Assembly (NCBI GenBank): GCA_964450865.1
Contig: CAYVHB010000010.1
Coordinates: 1 to 64,000 of the forward strand
Origin: CAYVHB01 sp964450865
Lineage (GTDB): Bacteria; Bacillota; Clostridia; Saccharofermentanales; UBA5734
Direction: 5' to 3'
DNA: 64,000 nucleotides
Of this stretch, positions 1 through 8,518 are shown in pieces. Below the pieces are notes generated by a model. The model saw only the letters and a program-made list of their open reading frames with translations, was not told where the DNA came from and did not search any database. Each line of letters begins with the position of its first letter. The stretch's first letter is position 1. A program made the position numbers and the translations under genes.

Positions 1-64
1 GGGGTCTATGCTAAAATAATGGACAATATGGTAAGATACACCCAGTGAGAAGGAGCTTACCAAA

Positions 65-346
65 ATGCCGAAAGAACGCCGAAAATATGACGAAGAATTC
101 AAGAAAAGAGCAGTCCGCCTTAGCCACAGCAGCGAACGAACCATCACGGAAGTCGCTGAAAGTCTGGGCATCAATACGAATATGCTGCACCGGTGGCGCC
201 AGAAATACACAACCGAGGACGACAAGTCAAAGATGGCCCGGCAACAGGATGATCTGAGTCAACTGCGCAGTCGGATAGCCGAACTTGAAGAGGAGAACTT
301 CATCTTAAAAAAAGCGTCGGCCTTCTTCGCGAAAAATCAAAAGTAA
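65..346 (+). CDS. IS3-family transposase OrfA (helix-turn-helix protein)
   Basis: 93-residue DNA-binding first frame of the IS3 transposase. The N-terminal half (KYDEEFKKRAVRL, then ITEVAESLGINTNMLHRWRQKY) is the classic transposase_8 helix-turn-helix that recognises the element ends. The C-terminal half (DLSQLRSRIAELEEENFILKKA) is a leucine-zipper-like coiled coil used for multimerisation. Start ATG follows AGGAGCTTACCAAA, a good ribosome site. It ends 20 bases before the OrfB ATG, but a slippery A7 run inside its 3' end lets ribosomes enter the OrfB frame, so it is both a regulator on its own and the N-terminus of the OrfAB transposase. Confidence 0.93.
   Translation: MPKERRKYDEEFKKRAVRLSHSSERTITEVAESLGINTNMLHRWRQKYTTEDDKSKMARQQDDLSQLRSRIAELEEENFILKKASAFFAKNQK
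307..313 (+). other. Programmed -1 frameshift site A_AAA_AAA in IS3
   Basis: Seven consecutive A residues placed so that frame-0 codons are TTA AAA AAA, the canonical X_XXY_YYZ heptamer. A -1 slip continues at 313 with AGC GTC GGC CTT, which stays open through 366 and joins the OrfB ATG at 367 in frame. IS3-family elements are known to make their active OrfAB transposase this way. Confidence 0.8.
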
Positions 347-366
347 CAACAACAGACTGTTACGAA

Positions 367-1230
367 ATGATGGAACGAGAACCCCGCTACGCCAAGGCGA
401 AGTGGGCCGTGCAACTGGGCGTGTCGACTTCCGGTTACTATGACTGGCTGAAGAGCCGGGACGACCGGCAGAAGGCCTGGCAGAAGCTGACCGTCAAGGT
501 CAAAACAATCTTTCAGTCTGGCGAAGGCACCTACGGGACAGACCGGATCTGTGGCATTTTGAGGCGCGATGGACACGCTGCTTCATATGCTGTGATCAAG
601 CGGATCATGACCCGGGAAGGCCTGAAATCAAGCCATTGCCGGCGCCGACAGCGCTCGCTGACTGACAGCCGCAAGGCTCGCGGCGACGAGTATCAGAACC
701 TGACCCGGGACCTGGCGATCACCGGACCGCTCCAGGTCATCTCCAGTGACATCAGCTACATACGAACTGGCGAGGGCTTTGACTACCTGTGCCAAATTCG
801 TGACGTCCAGACCAATACCGTTCTGGCTTCCTGCCAGACCGCACACATGAAGAAAGAGCTGGTCCAACAAACCCTGACAGCCGCGCGGGCTCGCTGGCAT
901 TTGCCCGCCGGCACCATCTTTTCCGACCGCGGCAGTCAGTACACCGCGGACGATGTCATGACGCAAATAGCAAGCTATGGCTGGAAACAAAGCTTTTCCC
1001 GAGTCGGAAAACCGGGGGACAACGCCTGGAGTGAGAGCTTCTTCTCGATCCTCAAGAAAGAGATTGTGCACTGGCGCCACTACCCAACCAGAGATGCTGC
1101 CCGTCAGGCAGTCTTTGAATACATAGAAGTGTTTTATAACCGGCGCCGAGTTCAAAAGCGACTGGGCTATCTTAGCCCCATTCAATTCCTTAAAGCCTGG
1201 CAACAGCAGCATTTACCAACTGTAGCTTAA
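367..1230 (+). CDS. IS3-family transposase OrfB (DDE integrase domain)
   Basis: 287-residue catalytic part of the IS3 transposase with an N-terminal HTH_21-like region (YGTDRICGILRRDGHAASY) and an rve-type integrase core. Catalytic acidic residues are visible: SSDISYIR (first Asp), FSDRGSQYTA (second Asp) and DNAWSESFFSILKKE (Glu, with the following K typical of DDE). The C-terminus YIEVFYNRRRVQKRLGYLSPIQF is the family's standard ending. The -1 frame is open upstream to the A7 slip site at 307-313, so the functional protein is probably an OrfAB fusion; the ATG at 367 may also permit independent initiation. No internal stops or frameshifts are seen. Confidence 0.93.
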   Translation: MMEREPRYAKAKWAVQLGVSTSGYYDWLKSRDDRQKAWQKLTVKVKTIFQSGEGTYGTDRICGILRRDGHAASYAVIKRIMTREGLKSSHCRRRQRSLTDSRKARGDEYQNLTRDLAITGPLQVISSDISYIRTGEGFDYLCQIRDVQTNTVLASCQTAHMKKELVQQTLTAARARWHLPAGTIFSDRGSQYTADDVMTQIASYGWKQSFSRVGKPGDNAWSESFFSILKKEIVHWRHYPTRDAARQAVFEYIEVFYNRRRVQKRLGYLSPIQFLKAWQQQHLPTVA

Positions 1231-1267
1231 CAAATTGTCCGCTAAAGTGTTGACTTCCCAAGAACTA

Positions 1268-1411
1268 ATGCTGGGAGATCGGGAGTGTGGCGTGGCTAAA
1301 TTGCTGGAGAAGGTTTTCGACCCGATGCTGTAGGCTCAAGACAGCTTTGATGAGATTACCGCGGTCTACGCCTTGCCGGAAGTCTACCGTAAGCGCCTGC
1401 GGATAATGTAA
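1268..1411 (+). pseudogene. Remnant of an IS256/Mutator-type transposase
   Basis: A single frame reads MLGDRECGVAKLLEKVFDPML, stop, AQDSFDEITAVYALPEVYRKRLRIM, stop. The segment ALPEVYRKRLR strongly resembles the ALPEKYRKRLRTTN motif of IS256-family transposases. Only about 48 codons survive, with one internal stop and the rest of the gene absent, so this is a decayed fragment. It directly abuts the IS3 right end, which suggests the IS3 element inserted in or beside an older mobile element. Confidence 0.6.
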
Positions 1412-1460
1412 CTGCTAAAAACATGATACAATGTCAAGAATCGTCAAGAGGAGATATTAC

Positions 1461-2777
1461 ATGAAAGATAATAGCGATATGGGTGGACTGGACATTGATC
1501 CGATTGAATTCCAGAAGAAGTGGCTGGAGAAGTGCAAGAAGAACTGGGGGCCCCGGCATGATGAAACAATCCGGGCCATGTGGAAACTGGGAACGTTATT
1601 ATTTGACGCGGATAAGTATGACGAGGCCATCGAGCTCTACAAGCAGCTGCAAGATATTCTCTGGCGCAAGTCCGGCATCAATCACCCTGAAACAATCCAG
1701 GTGATGGCCAATCTAGCCGAATTATTCAGTATGGCTGGTCAATATGACAAGGCCTTGCCGATCCAGGAAGAAGTTGTCGCTTTGCGTCGCCGAACACTCG
1801 GTGCCGAACATCTGGACACGATTCGGGCCATACAGAATTTGGCCCTGTTGCTTTGTGATATGCAGCGCAATGCTGAAGCCATTCCGCATCTCCAACTTGT
1901 CCTGGACATGCGCCAACGTATTCAGGGCCTGGAAGATGAGGATACAATAGCCACCCTCGCTGAACTGGCATTCGCGCTAAGAAACGAAAACCGTATCGCC
2001 GAGGCATTGGATCTGCAGGAACAAGTCCTGGCATTCAAACAAAAGACCCAGCGACTTGACGATCCAAATACCTTGAACGTAATGGAGAACCTGGCTATTA
2101 TCAAGCGGGCCGCGGGACAGGCTGACGCTGCCCAGACACTGCAGGCCGAGGTCCTGGCTCTGCGCAAAAAGACGCTTGGCCCTGACCATCCTGACACGAT
2201 CAATGCAATGGCCAACCTGGCTTTAATGTTGGCTGAGTCGGGGCGCGACGCTGAAATAGCGGCACTTGCTGAAATAGCGGCACTTGAAGAAGAAATTGTC
2301 AAACTGCGGCGGCGGATACTGGGCTCCAGCCATCCGGAAACAATCATGGCCATGATCAACCTGGCTGCGACGTATGGATCAATGAATCGCCATGATGAAG
2401 CGCTGGCCCTGGTTGAAAGAGCATATGATCTATGCCAGCGGTTCCTTGGTCTTGATAATCCTTTATCGCTGATGGCCATGGGGAATTTGGCATCAGCGCT
2501 TGATGAAGTGGGGCGAAAACTTGATGCGCTGACGCTGCGAGAAAAAAATCTGGAAGTCTGTCAGCGTTTTTTGGGCGATGAGCACCACCTGACCATGCGC
2601 GCCATGAAAAACCTGGTCGATCCACTCAAGACTTGTGGCCGTGAGGCTGAAGCAGCAATCATTGAAGCAAAGGTTCATGATTTGAAGGACCGTGTTGAGA
2701 CTCCGAATATAAACTTCAAGGGCCTGAGATTAGATATGAACCCCGATCCCCAGCACCAGGACGAGCAACCAGAATGA
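1461..2777 (+). CDS. Tetratricopeptide repeat protein (kinesin-light-chain type)
   Basis: 438-residue protein built almost wholly of about eight 42-residue TPR units of the kinesin-light-chain type, each with the signature LG..HP(D/E)TI.AM.NLA...... G...EA. Such repeats form a right-handed superhelix for protein-protein contact; no enzymatic domain, signal peptide or membrane segment is seen. Start chosen at ATG 1461, seven bases after GAGGAG (1448-1453); an upstream in-frame ATG at 1431 lacks a ribosome site. The ~42-residue spacing is preserved except for a short duplication AEIAALAEIAALEE around 2255-2290. Function and partner are unknown; TPRs of this type are common in bacterial regulatory and conflict proteins. 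Confidence 0.85.
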   Translation: MKDNSDMGGLDIDPIEFQKKWLEKCKKNWGPRHDETIRAMWKLGTLLFDADKYDEAIELYKQLQDILWRKSGINHPETIQVMANLAELFSMAGQYDKALPIQEEVVALRRRTLGAEHLDTIRAIQNLALLLCDMQRNAEAIPHLQLVLDMRQRIQGLEDEDTIATLAELAFALRNENRIAEALDLQEQVLAFKQKTQRLDDPNTLNVMENLAIIKRAAGQADAAQTLQAEVLALRKKTLGPDHPDTINAMANLALMLAESGRDAEIAALAEIAALEEEIVKLRRRILGSSHPETIMAMINLAATYGSMNRHDEALALVERAYDLCQRFLGLDNPLSLMAMGNLASALDEVGRKLDALTLREKNLEVCQRFLGDEHHLTMRAMKNLVDPLKTCGREAEAAIIEAKVHDLKDRVETPNINFKGLRLDMNPDPQHQDEQPE

Positions 2778-2923
2778 AGAACGGTTATGATTCCATCGAT
2801 AATGCTGTTTTTTAGAAATTACAGTAGTATACCCTTAGAAAAAAACGTAAAATGGTTAGATAAATACTCTTCTGACATGCTCGTTGACAGTTTCTCCTTC
2901 ATTGCTAGACAAGAGGTTCCTCA

Positions 2924-4018
2924 ATGAATCAAATGCATCAATCTGATCAAATGGTCATGCACGCAGATCTGAAGTACCGCTTTGCCTATGGCTTCAATCC
3001 TCACACCGGCTTTTACATCCGATCCGGGATTCTCGATGATCAGCAGCGCGACACCGGTGTCGACCCGTTTATGGCCTCTTTTCCCCATTTGCTGGATATC
3101 GGGATCATGGGCCACTGTACCCATGGCCAGACGGGCCTGTGCGTCAAGGCCGGGATCGGCTGCTACCAGAGTGGCTTGACGGTGCAAAAGCCCAATATGA
3201 CAATCGAGGATTTCAGCTGGATTGTCAGCCAGTGCAAGGGGCGGACCAATCAGTTCGCCCTGGGCGGGCGGGGAGACCCGGATCAGCATGAGCATTTTGC
3301 GCAAATCCTGGCGATCTGCCAGGCCAATCAGATCGTGCCGAATTTTACAACATCCGGCTACAGCCTGACGCCGGAGCTGGCCGGGCTGTGCAAACGCTAT
3401 TGCGGGGCTGTCGCAGTCAGCTGGTATCGCAGTGACTATACGCTGCGGGCTATTCATTTGTTGCTGGAGGCGGGGGTCAAGACCAATATCCACTACGTCC
3501 TTGGCCGCAATTCGATCGACGAGGCCATTGACCGGCTGGAACGGCAGCACCTGCCGGCCGGGATCAATGCCATCTTGTTCCTGCTGCACAAGCCGGCCGG
3601 CCAGGGCTCGGCTGCCAATGTCCTCCAGCCTGACGATCCGCGGCTGATCCGGTTTTTCCGCCTGCTGGACCAGGACCAGTACCCGTTCAAGATCGGCATG
3701 GACAGCTGCACGGTTCCCGGCACGATCAAGCATTGCCACAACCAGGTCATGGAGGCGCTCGATACCTGTGAAGGTGCCCGCTTCAGTGCCTATATCGGCG
3801 CGGACATGACCATGCTGCCCTGCAGTTTTGACCAGGGCGGGCGATACGCAGTTGCCTTGCGTGCGCACACGATCGAGGAAGCCTGGAACAGCGCGGCATT
3901 TGAGCAATTCCGCGCCATCCTGCGCGGCAGCTGTCCGACCTGTGCGGCCCGGGCCAACTGCATGGGCGGCTGTCCGCTTATGCCGGAGATCGTGTTGTGC
4001 GATCGCGTGGCGATTTGA
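2924..4018 (+). CDS. Radical SAM/SPASM-like protein with atypical cysteine spacing
   Basis: 364-residue protein. The C-terminus has five cysteines (C337, C340, C346, C350, C359; pattern CX2CX5CX3CX8C), a good match to a SPASM auxiliary [4Fe-4S] domain. The central part reads like a radical SAM TIM barrel (FALGGRGDPDQHEHF resembles the GGEP strand, followed by alternating strands and helices). However, the place where CX3CX2C is expected instead has C65, C73 and C80 in GHCTHGQTGLCVKAGIGCYQSG-like context (CX7CX6C). It may be a diverged radical SAM enzyme or one with a different cluster ligation. ATG 2924 follows AAGAGG. The neighbours do not identify a substrate; radical SAM/SPASM enzymes usually modify peptides or proteins. 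Confidence 0.7.
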   Translation: MNQMHQSDQMVMHADLKYRFAYGFNPHTGFYIRSGILDDQQRDTGVDPFMASFPHLLDIGIMGHCTHGQTGLCVKAGIGCYQSGLTVQKPNMTIEDFSWIVSQCKGRTNQFALGGRGDPDQHEHFAQILAICQANQIVPNFTTSGYSLTPELAGLCKRYCGAVAVSWYRSDYTLRAIHLLLEAGVKTNIHYVLGRNSIDEAIDRLERQHLPAGINAILFLLHKPAGQGSAANVLQPDDPRLIRFFRLLDQDQYPFKIGMDSCTVPGTIKHCHNQVMEALDTCEGARFSAYIGADMTMLPCSFDQGGRYAVALRAHTIEEAWNSAAFEQFRAILRGSCPTCAARANCMGGCPLMPEIVLCDRVAI

Positions 4019-4231
4019 GAGGTCGCAACATGGACGCTGATGTCCGTCGTGATGCGGTTATGTAGCAGTTTTACGAACACACCCTGGTATTGCAGTCGAT
4101 CCGGACCATAGGAAATGCTTGTCAGACGCAGGGTCCAGGCCCAGGCCAACCGGCTGTTGGCCCAGAACAGAGATGCATATCAGAAATTAATCTGAAGCTG
4201 TTGACTGAAGCTGTTGACTGAGGTTGTTGAT

Positions 4232-5245
4232 ATGATACGTACACCTGATCAGAAAAATGATATATTGACTGTTCACGTTGCTTTTACCGGCAAGCTGGAG
4301 AGCATGACCCGGCAGGAGGCGATCCGTAAAGTGATCGATCTGGGTGGCCGGGCGTCTGAAGATGTCCGGGAAGATACTGGCTATCTTGTGACAGGCGTCC
4401 AGGACGAGAGTAAACTGGCTGGCAAAAAGGAAAGCAGCAAGGTGCGCAAGGCCCGGACCATGCTGGCCGCGGGACTGCCGATCCGGATCATTGATGAGCA
4501 AGAATTCTTGCGCTTGCTGCAGGATGCCAGCCAGGCACTTGCAGCAGCGGTGACGACTGATCCGGTGCACTCGATGGCCGCGGCGACTTCGGCCGGGCAG
4601 GGCCAGTCTGCTGCTGATTCTGCTCAATCGACCGCAGCCGTCGTATCCGGCCTGCCGGGATCGGCGACGGCAATGTCAACCGCCGTGTCCTCAGCTGCCC
4701 CGCCACCGGCTGAAACCAGACTGGATTTCGAACGGATCAAGATCCAGCGTTCCGGCAACGTGCTGACGCTGCTCAAGCCCGATGACGACCGGCAGATGAT
4801 CGTCGCCCAGGTTCCCTTGCTGGATGATTCGGACATCCGCAACAGCAGCCAATATTCTCATCGGAATTTGCTGACCAAGGTAAACGGGAAACTGACCTTC
4901 GACCTTATTGCCTATGACGCGACGTTTGCCCAGGTCAAGTCCCTGCAAGGCAAGGTCAGGGTCAGCATCAGCCGCCTGGCCTACCCCGGATTCCTGAGCG
5001 ACAGCGCCCAGCGGACGTATCGGAATTATGTCAAACGCAACGACATCAGCGTTGCCCAGATCCTGGTCGCCCTCGACGACCAGGCTGGCATGCAGGTCCT
5101 GGTCAACCAGCGGCTGCTGGCGGCTGAGGATGTCGACCTGGTCATTGATATCGCGAGCAAGGCCCGGCGCAGCCAGATGGTAGCGATGCTGATTGATTAC
5201 AAAATGGCCATGGGCCAAACCCAGACGAACCAGTATGACTTATGA
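4232..5245 (+). CDS. BRCT-domain protein, first gene of signalling cluster
   Basis: 337 residues. Residues about 12-95 (HVAFTGKLESMTRQEAIRKVIDLGGRASEDVREDTGYLV...KARTMLAAGLPIRIIDEQEFLRLL) form a BRCT domain of the DNA-ligase/replication-factor type, with the FTG strand and the TxLV strand. An Ala/Ser-rich linker (about 100-160) leads to an unrecognised C-terminal region starting DFERIKIQRSGNVLTLL and ending in helices. ATG 4232 is chosen because GAGG (4219-4223) lies about eight bases upstream; a TTG at 4214 is an alternative. In bacteria BRCT domains outside ligase are known in protein-binding roles. Its position just upstream of the VWA and MoxR genes, same strand, suggests a shared complex (inference). 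Confidence 0.75.
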   Translation: MIRTPDQKNDILTVHVAFTGKLESMTRQEAIRKVIDLGGRASEDVREDTGYLVTGVQDESKLAGKKESSKVRKARTMLAAGLPIRIIDEQEFLRLLQDASQALAAAVTTDPVHSMAAATSAGQGQSAADSAQSTAAVVSGLPGSATAMSTAVSSAAPPPAETRLDFERIKIQRSGNVLTLLKPDDDRQMIVAQVPLLDDSDIRNSSQYSHRNLLTKVNGKLTFDLIAYDATFAQVKSLQGKVRVSISRLAYPGFLSDSAQRTYRNYVKRNDISVAQILVALDDQAGMQVLVNQRLLAAEDVDLVIDIASKARRSQMVAMLIDYKMAMGQTQTNQYDL

Positions 5246-5252
5246 CGAGGCC

Positions 5253-5275
5253 AGTTGGCATATGGCTTGCCAACT
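5253..5275. other. Intergenic hairpin and 13-bp direct repeat
   Basis: Perfect 8-bp inverted repeat AGTTGGCA / TGCCAACT with a 7-base loop between the BRCT gene and the VWA gene, without a T-tract, so more likely a processing or attenuating hairpin than a full terminator. It is followed by two copies of TCAGATCTTCGAG (about 5278-5303). Confidence 0.45.
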
Positions 5276-5352
5276 GATCAGATCTTCGAGTCAGATCTTC
5301 GAGCCAATCAGCAACCGCATGAAACCAAAAACGAGGAATGAGGCATATTGAA

Positions 5353-6876
5353 ATGACGTCCCGGCAAGATGAGCTTGGCAGTAAAATCGGTCACGAGATT
5401 CTCGTTTCTTCGCGCAACGAAATGATGGTTTCCTTGCGGTTCCTTGATGTCGCCCTCAGCACTTTTCGATTTGTTCCGGTACCATCACCCAGGCTGGCCT
5501 CGATTGCCACCGATGGCGAAGTGATCTATTTCAATCCGCAGTTCCTGATCGAACAATACAAGACGAGTCGCAGCCAGATAAACAGCCTGACGCTGCATAT
5601 GCTTATTCATTGCCTGTACAAGCATCTGTTCAAGGTTTCACACATGGATCCTGCGATCTGGAATCTGGCGGCTGATATTGCGGTCGGTTTTACGCTCGAC
5701 AGCATCTCGATCCAGCAGCTCAACCAGAAGGGAGCCGCTGAACGGCAGGCCGTCTATAACCAGCTGCAGAAGCACCTCAAATTCATGACCGCTGAACTCA
5801 TCTATGACTACCTGCTGCAGAATCCTTTGCCGAATAAAAAGCATCTGGCGTGGTCCCTGCTTTTTTTCAATGACGAACATGGCATCTGGTATAAACCTCG
5901 CGATGATGATCAGGGATCGGCCGGTCATGAATCCCGGAAAAAATCCAAATCGTCCGAGCCATCGTCTCCCGGCCAGAGCCAGCAACAGGCGGGCGATCAG
6001 CCCGGATCGTCCGAGCAGTCGTCTTCCGGCCAGAGCCAGCAACAGGCGGGCGATCAGTCCAAATCGTCCGAGCCATCGTCTCCCGGCCAGGGCCAGCAAC
6101 AGGCGAACCGTCAGCCAGCTTCTAGCCTTTCACGCGCCGACCTGGCTCAGCACTGGGATGATGTCAGCCGCAAGATGCAGGTTGACATGGAGACTTTCTC
6201 GAAGGAAATGGGCAAGTCCGCGGGCAACCTGGAACAGTACATCAAGATCGAGAACCGCGACCGATACGACTACGGGAAGTTCCTCAGGAAGTTTGCGACC
6301 CTGCGCGAGGAGATCAAGATCAACGACGACGAGTTTGACTATATTGCCTATACCTACGGCCTGCGCCTGCACAAGAATTTGCCTTTTATTGAGCCTCTTG
6401 AGTACAAGGACGTCAAGAAGATCGAGGAATTCGTCATCGCGATCGACACGTCCGGCAGCACATCCGGCACGCTGGTCAAGAATTTCCTGGAAAAGACCTA
6501 CTCGATCCTGATGTCAACCGAGAATTTTTTCAAGCGGATCAATGTCCATATTATCCAGTGTGACGCCGAGATCCAGGAAGATCACAAGGTGAATAGCATG
6601 GAAGACCTGATGCAATATATCGAACACTATCGGATCCGCGGCCTGGGCGGCACCGATTTCCGGCCGGTCTTCAGCTATGTCGCGGACCTGATCAGGAAAA
6701 GGGAATTCAAGGATCTGAAAGGCCTGATTTATTTTACCGACGGCTACGGTACCTACCCCCGTGATCCGACGCCCTATGATACAGCCTTTGTCTTTATCCG
6801 CGATGATTACAGCGACGTCGATGTACCACCCTGGGCCATCAAGCTGGTCCTGGAGGCCGATGACCTGAAGGAATAG
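5353..6876 (+). CDS. VWA-like protein with N-terminal metallopeptidase-like domain (DUF2201 type)
   Basis: 507 residues. The N-terminus (LTLHMLIHCLYKHLFKVSHMD near residues 79-99) resembles the putative metallopeptidase domain found ahead of VWA domains in DUF2201 proteins, although the HExxH glutamate is replaced (HMLIH). A Gln/Ser/Pro-rich linker of three 19-residue repeats follows. The C-terminal third is a von Willebrand A domain with an intact-looking MIDAS start (IAIDTSGSTSG, about 362-372) and a later Gly-Gly-Thr-Asp (LGGTDFRP). ATG 5353 is preferred: ATGAGG lies 9 bases upstream, whereas ATG 5338 abuts its ribosome site. VWA proteins of this kind work with MoxR AAA+ ATPases, and one follows 75 bases downstream. 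Confidence 0.85.
   Translation: MTSRQDELGSKIGHEILVSSRNEMMVSLRFLDVALSTFRFVPVPSPRLASIATDGEVIYFNPQFLIEQYKTSRSQINSLTLHMLIHCLYKHLFKVSHMDPAIWNLAADIAVGFTLDSISIQQLNQKGAAERQAVYNQLQKHLKFMTAELIYDYLLQNPLPNKKHLAWSLLFFNDEHGIWYKPRDDDQGSAGHESRKKSKSSEPSSPGQSQQQAGDQPGSSEQSSSGQSQQQAGDQSKSSEPSSPGQGQQQANRQPASSLSRADLAQHWDDVSRKMQVDMETFSKEMGKSAGNLEQYIKIENRDRYDYGKFLRKFATLREEIKINDDEFDYIAYTYGLRLHKNLPFIEPLEYKDVKKIEEFVIAIDTSGSTSGTLVKNFLEKTYSILMSTENFFKRINVHIIQCDAEIQEDHKVNSMEDLMQYIEHYRIRGLGGTDFRPVFSYVADLIRKREFKDLKGLIYFTDGYGTYPRDPTPYDTAFVFIRDDYSDVDVPPWAIKLVLEADDLKE
5947..6117 (+). repeat. Three 57-bp in-frame tandem repeats in the VWA gene
   Basis: Three copies encoding the 19-residue unit K/GSSEPSSPGQSQQQAGDQ. Copies differ by a few substitutions. 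Unit length is a multiple of three, so copy-number changes by slippage would keep the reading frame and only alter linker length between the metallopeptidase-like and VWA domains. Confidence 0.9.
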
Positions 6877-6951
6877 AAAAAACCTGGGCCATCAAGCGGA
6901 TGGCCCCTGGAAGCGGTTGCCTGAAAACGAAAGAAGTAGAGGATAATGCCA

Positions 6952-8481
6952 ATGAATATCAAGCAGGCCAAGGAAGAGATCAAGAACACGATCCAGGCTT
7001 ATCGCCAGAAGGATGAATTCGGCGACTATCTGATCGACCGGGTACGGCAGCGGCCGATCCTGTTGCTCGGCGCGCCGGGGATTGGCAAGACCGCGATCAT
7101 GGAGCAGGTCGCCCATGAGCTGGGCATCGGCCTGGTCGCTTATTCAATTACCCACCACACCCGCCAGAGCGCGATCGGCCTGCCCTTTATTTCCGAGCGC
7201 CAATATGACGGCGAGACGCACAAGATTACCGAATACACGATGAGTGAGATCGTTTCGTCCGTGTATGATGCCATCGAATACAACGGTTACCGCGAAGGTA
7301 TCCTGTTCATTGATGAGATCAACTGCGCGTCGGAAACCCTGGCCCCGACCATGCTGCAGTTTCTGCAGTACAAGACCTTTGGCCAGCACCGCGTGCCGGA
7401 CGGCTGGACCCTCGTCGCTGCCGGTAATCCGCCCGAGTACAACAAGTCGGTGCGCGATTTCGATATCGTGACCCTTGACCGGCTGAAGAAAATCGAGGTT
7501 GAGCCGGATTATCGGGCCTGGAAAGAATACGCCTACAGGAACAACGTGCATGGTGCGATCATCAGCTACCTGGATATCCAGAATACACACTTCTACACGA
7601 TCGAGTCGACGGTCGATGGCAAGGAGATCATCACGGCGCGTGGCTGGGAAGACCTGTCGCAGATCGTGCATATTTATGAGAAGCTGGGCATCCCGGTCAC
7701 CCGCGACGTGGTAGTCCAGTATTTGCAGCACAGCAAAATCGCCCGCCAGTTCGCCAATTATTTCGATTTGTACAAGAAATACCAGGACGATTACCAGATT
7801 GACGAGATCCTGGCCGGCGATTACGACCTGGCGACGCTGGAAAAGGTGAGGAAGGCCAGGTTTGACGAAAAAATCAGCCTCGTCAGCCTGCTGACCAACA
7901 AGCTTTTTAGCCTGATGACTGACGTGATGAAACAGGAGGCCGCCATTGCCTTCGTATTCAGCCGCCTCAAGCAGATCAAGCCCCTGATGATTGGCAGCCC
8001 GCAGGATTATGGTACGGTTATTGACAGGCTGGTGGAAAAAGAAAACCAGGCTTATCAGGATAAGGTCAAGAAAAAGCTGCTTGACAAAGCTCAGCGCGAA
8101 ATCGAACAGCGGGCCCTCGACCTGCTTGGCCAGTACGCGCAGTCGGTGCACAAACCAGGTCTCAAGGATGGCCAGGCCGCTTTCAGCCTGATTCGTGACC
8201 AGTTCAACCGCGAGGTCAAGAACAAGGAGAGCCAGGCGGCTAAAGTGAATAATGGCATCGACAACGCCTTCCTTTTTGTCGAAAAAGCCTTTGGCGCATC
8301 CCAGGAAATCGTCATTCTTGTCACCGAGCTGACCATGCACTACTACAGTGCCAAGTTCCTCTCCATGAACAGCAACGCCCAGTTCCTCAAGTACAACAAG
8401 GAACTGCTGTTCAATGACAAGGAACGCTCCATCCTGCAGGAAATCGATGAATACGAAAACATGACCGGAGAACCACTATAA
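6952..8481 (+). CDS. MoxR-like AAA+ ATPase
   Basis: 509-residue AAA+ ATPase. Walker A GAPGIGKT at about residues 40-47, Walker B ILFIDEIN at about 117-124 and a sensor-1 strand VAAGNPPE near 160; the arrangement matches MoxR-type ATPases that remodel partners bound through VWA proteins. The C-terminal 250 residues are helical with many charged residues and unlike short MoxR proteins (usually about 300-350 residues), giving an extra domain. ATG 6952 is taken because AGAGG ends 9 bases upstream; ATG 6946 is only 3 bases away. Same strand and 75 bases after the VWA gene, so very likely co-transcribed and functionally paired, as in RavA-ViaA. Confidence 0.88.
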   Translation: MNIKQAKEEIKNTIQAYRQKDEFGDYLIDRVRQRPILLLGAPGIGKTAIMEQVAHELGIGLVAYSITHHTRQSAIGLPFISERQYDGETHKITEYTMSEIVSSVYDAIEYNGYREGILFIDEINCASETLAPTMLQFLQYKTFGQHRVPDGWTLVAAGNPPEYNKSVRDFDIVTLDRLKKIEVEPDYRAWKEYAYRNNVHGAIISYLDIQNTHFYTIESTVDGKEIITARGWEDLSQIVHIYEKLGIPVTRDVVVQYLQHSKIARQFANYFDLYKKYQDDYQIDEILAGDYDLATLEKVRKARFDEKISLVSLLTNKLFSLMTDVMKQEAAIAFVFSRLKQIKPLMIGSPQDYGTVIDRLVEKENQAYQDKVKKKLLDKAQREIEQRALDLLGQYAQSVHKPGLKDGQAAFSLIRDQFNREVKNKESQAAKVNNGIDNAFLFVEKAFGASQEIVILVTELTMHYYSAKFLSMNSNAQFLKYNKELLFNDKERSILQEIDEYENMTGEPL

Positions 8482-8482
8482 G

Positions 8483-8518
8483 GGGCCCGGGTGCGGGCTC
8501 TAACTTGTTTTTCTTTTT
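8483..8518 (+). terminator. Rho-independent terminator after the MoxR gene
   Basis: Hairpin GGGCCCG / CGGGCTC (8483-8489, 8494-8500, loop GGTG, one G-T pair) followed by TAACTTGTTTTTCTTTTT. It begins one base after the MoxR stop and its T-rich tract lies inside the 3' end of the convergent transporter gene. Confidence 0.6.

Larger units (their letters stand above)
1..1260 (+). mobile_element. IS3-family insertion sequence
   Basis: Nearly complete IS3-family element with the usual two overlapping-frame transposase reading frames. The right end reads TTGACTTCCCA and finishes at 1260. Its reverse complement, TGGGAAGTC..., lines up imperfectly with GGGGTCTATG at the window start; both ends share an inner GGACAAT block (23-29 on the plus strand, its complement near 1231-1241). 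The first base of the left end (T of TG...CA) would lie just outside the window, so the element is about 1.26 kb, normal for the family. It appears intact and potentially active. Exact ends and target duplication cannot be read because the left flank is missing. Confidence 0.85.

Noticed and set aside
2774..2815. 13-codon frame (ATG overlapping the TPR stop) upstream of the radical SAM-like gene as a peptide substrate
   Set aside because: Too short, no ribosome site and no precursor-like features; not supportable.
2921..3907. 328-codon minus-strand frame antisense to the radical SAM-like gene
   Set aside because: Shadow frame; the plus-strand protein has clear cysteine motifs.
7144..8340. 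398-codon minus-strand frame within the MoxR gene
   Set aside because: No ribosome site or recognisable domain; MoxR motifs are on the other strand.
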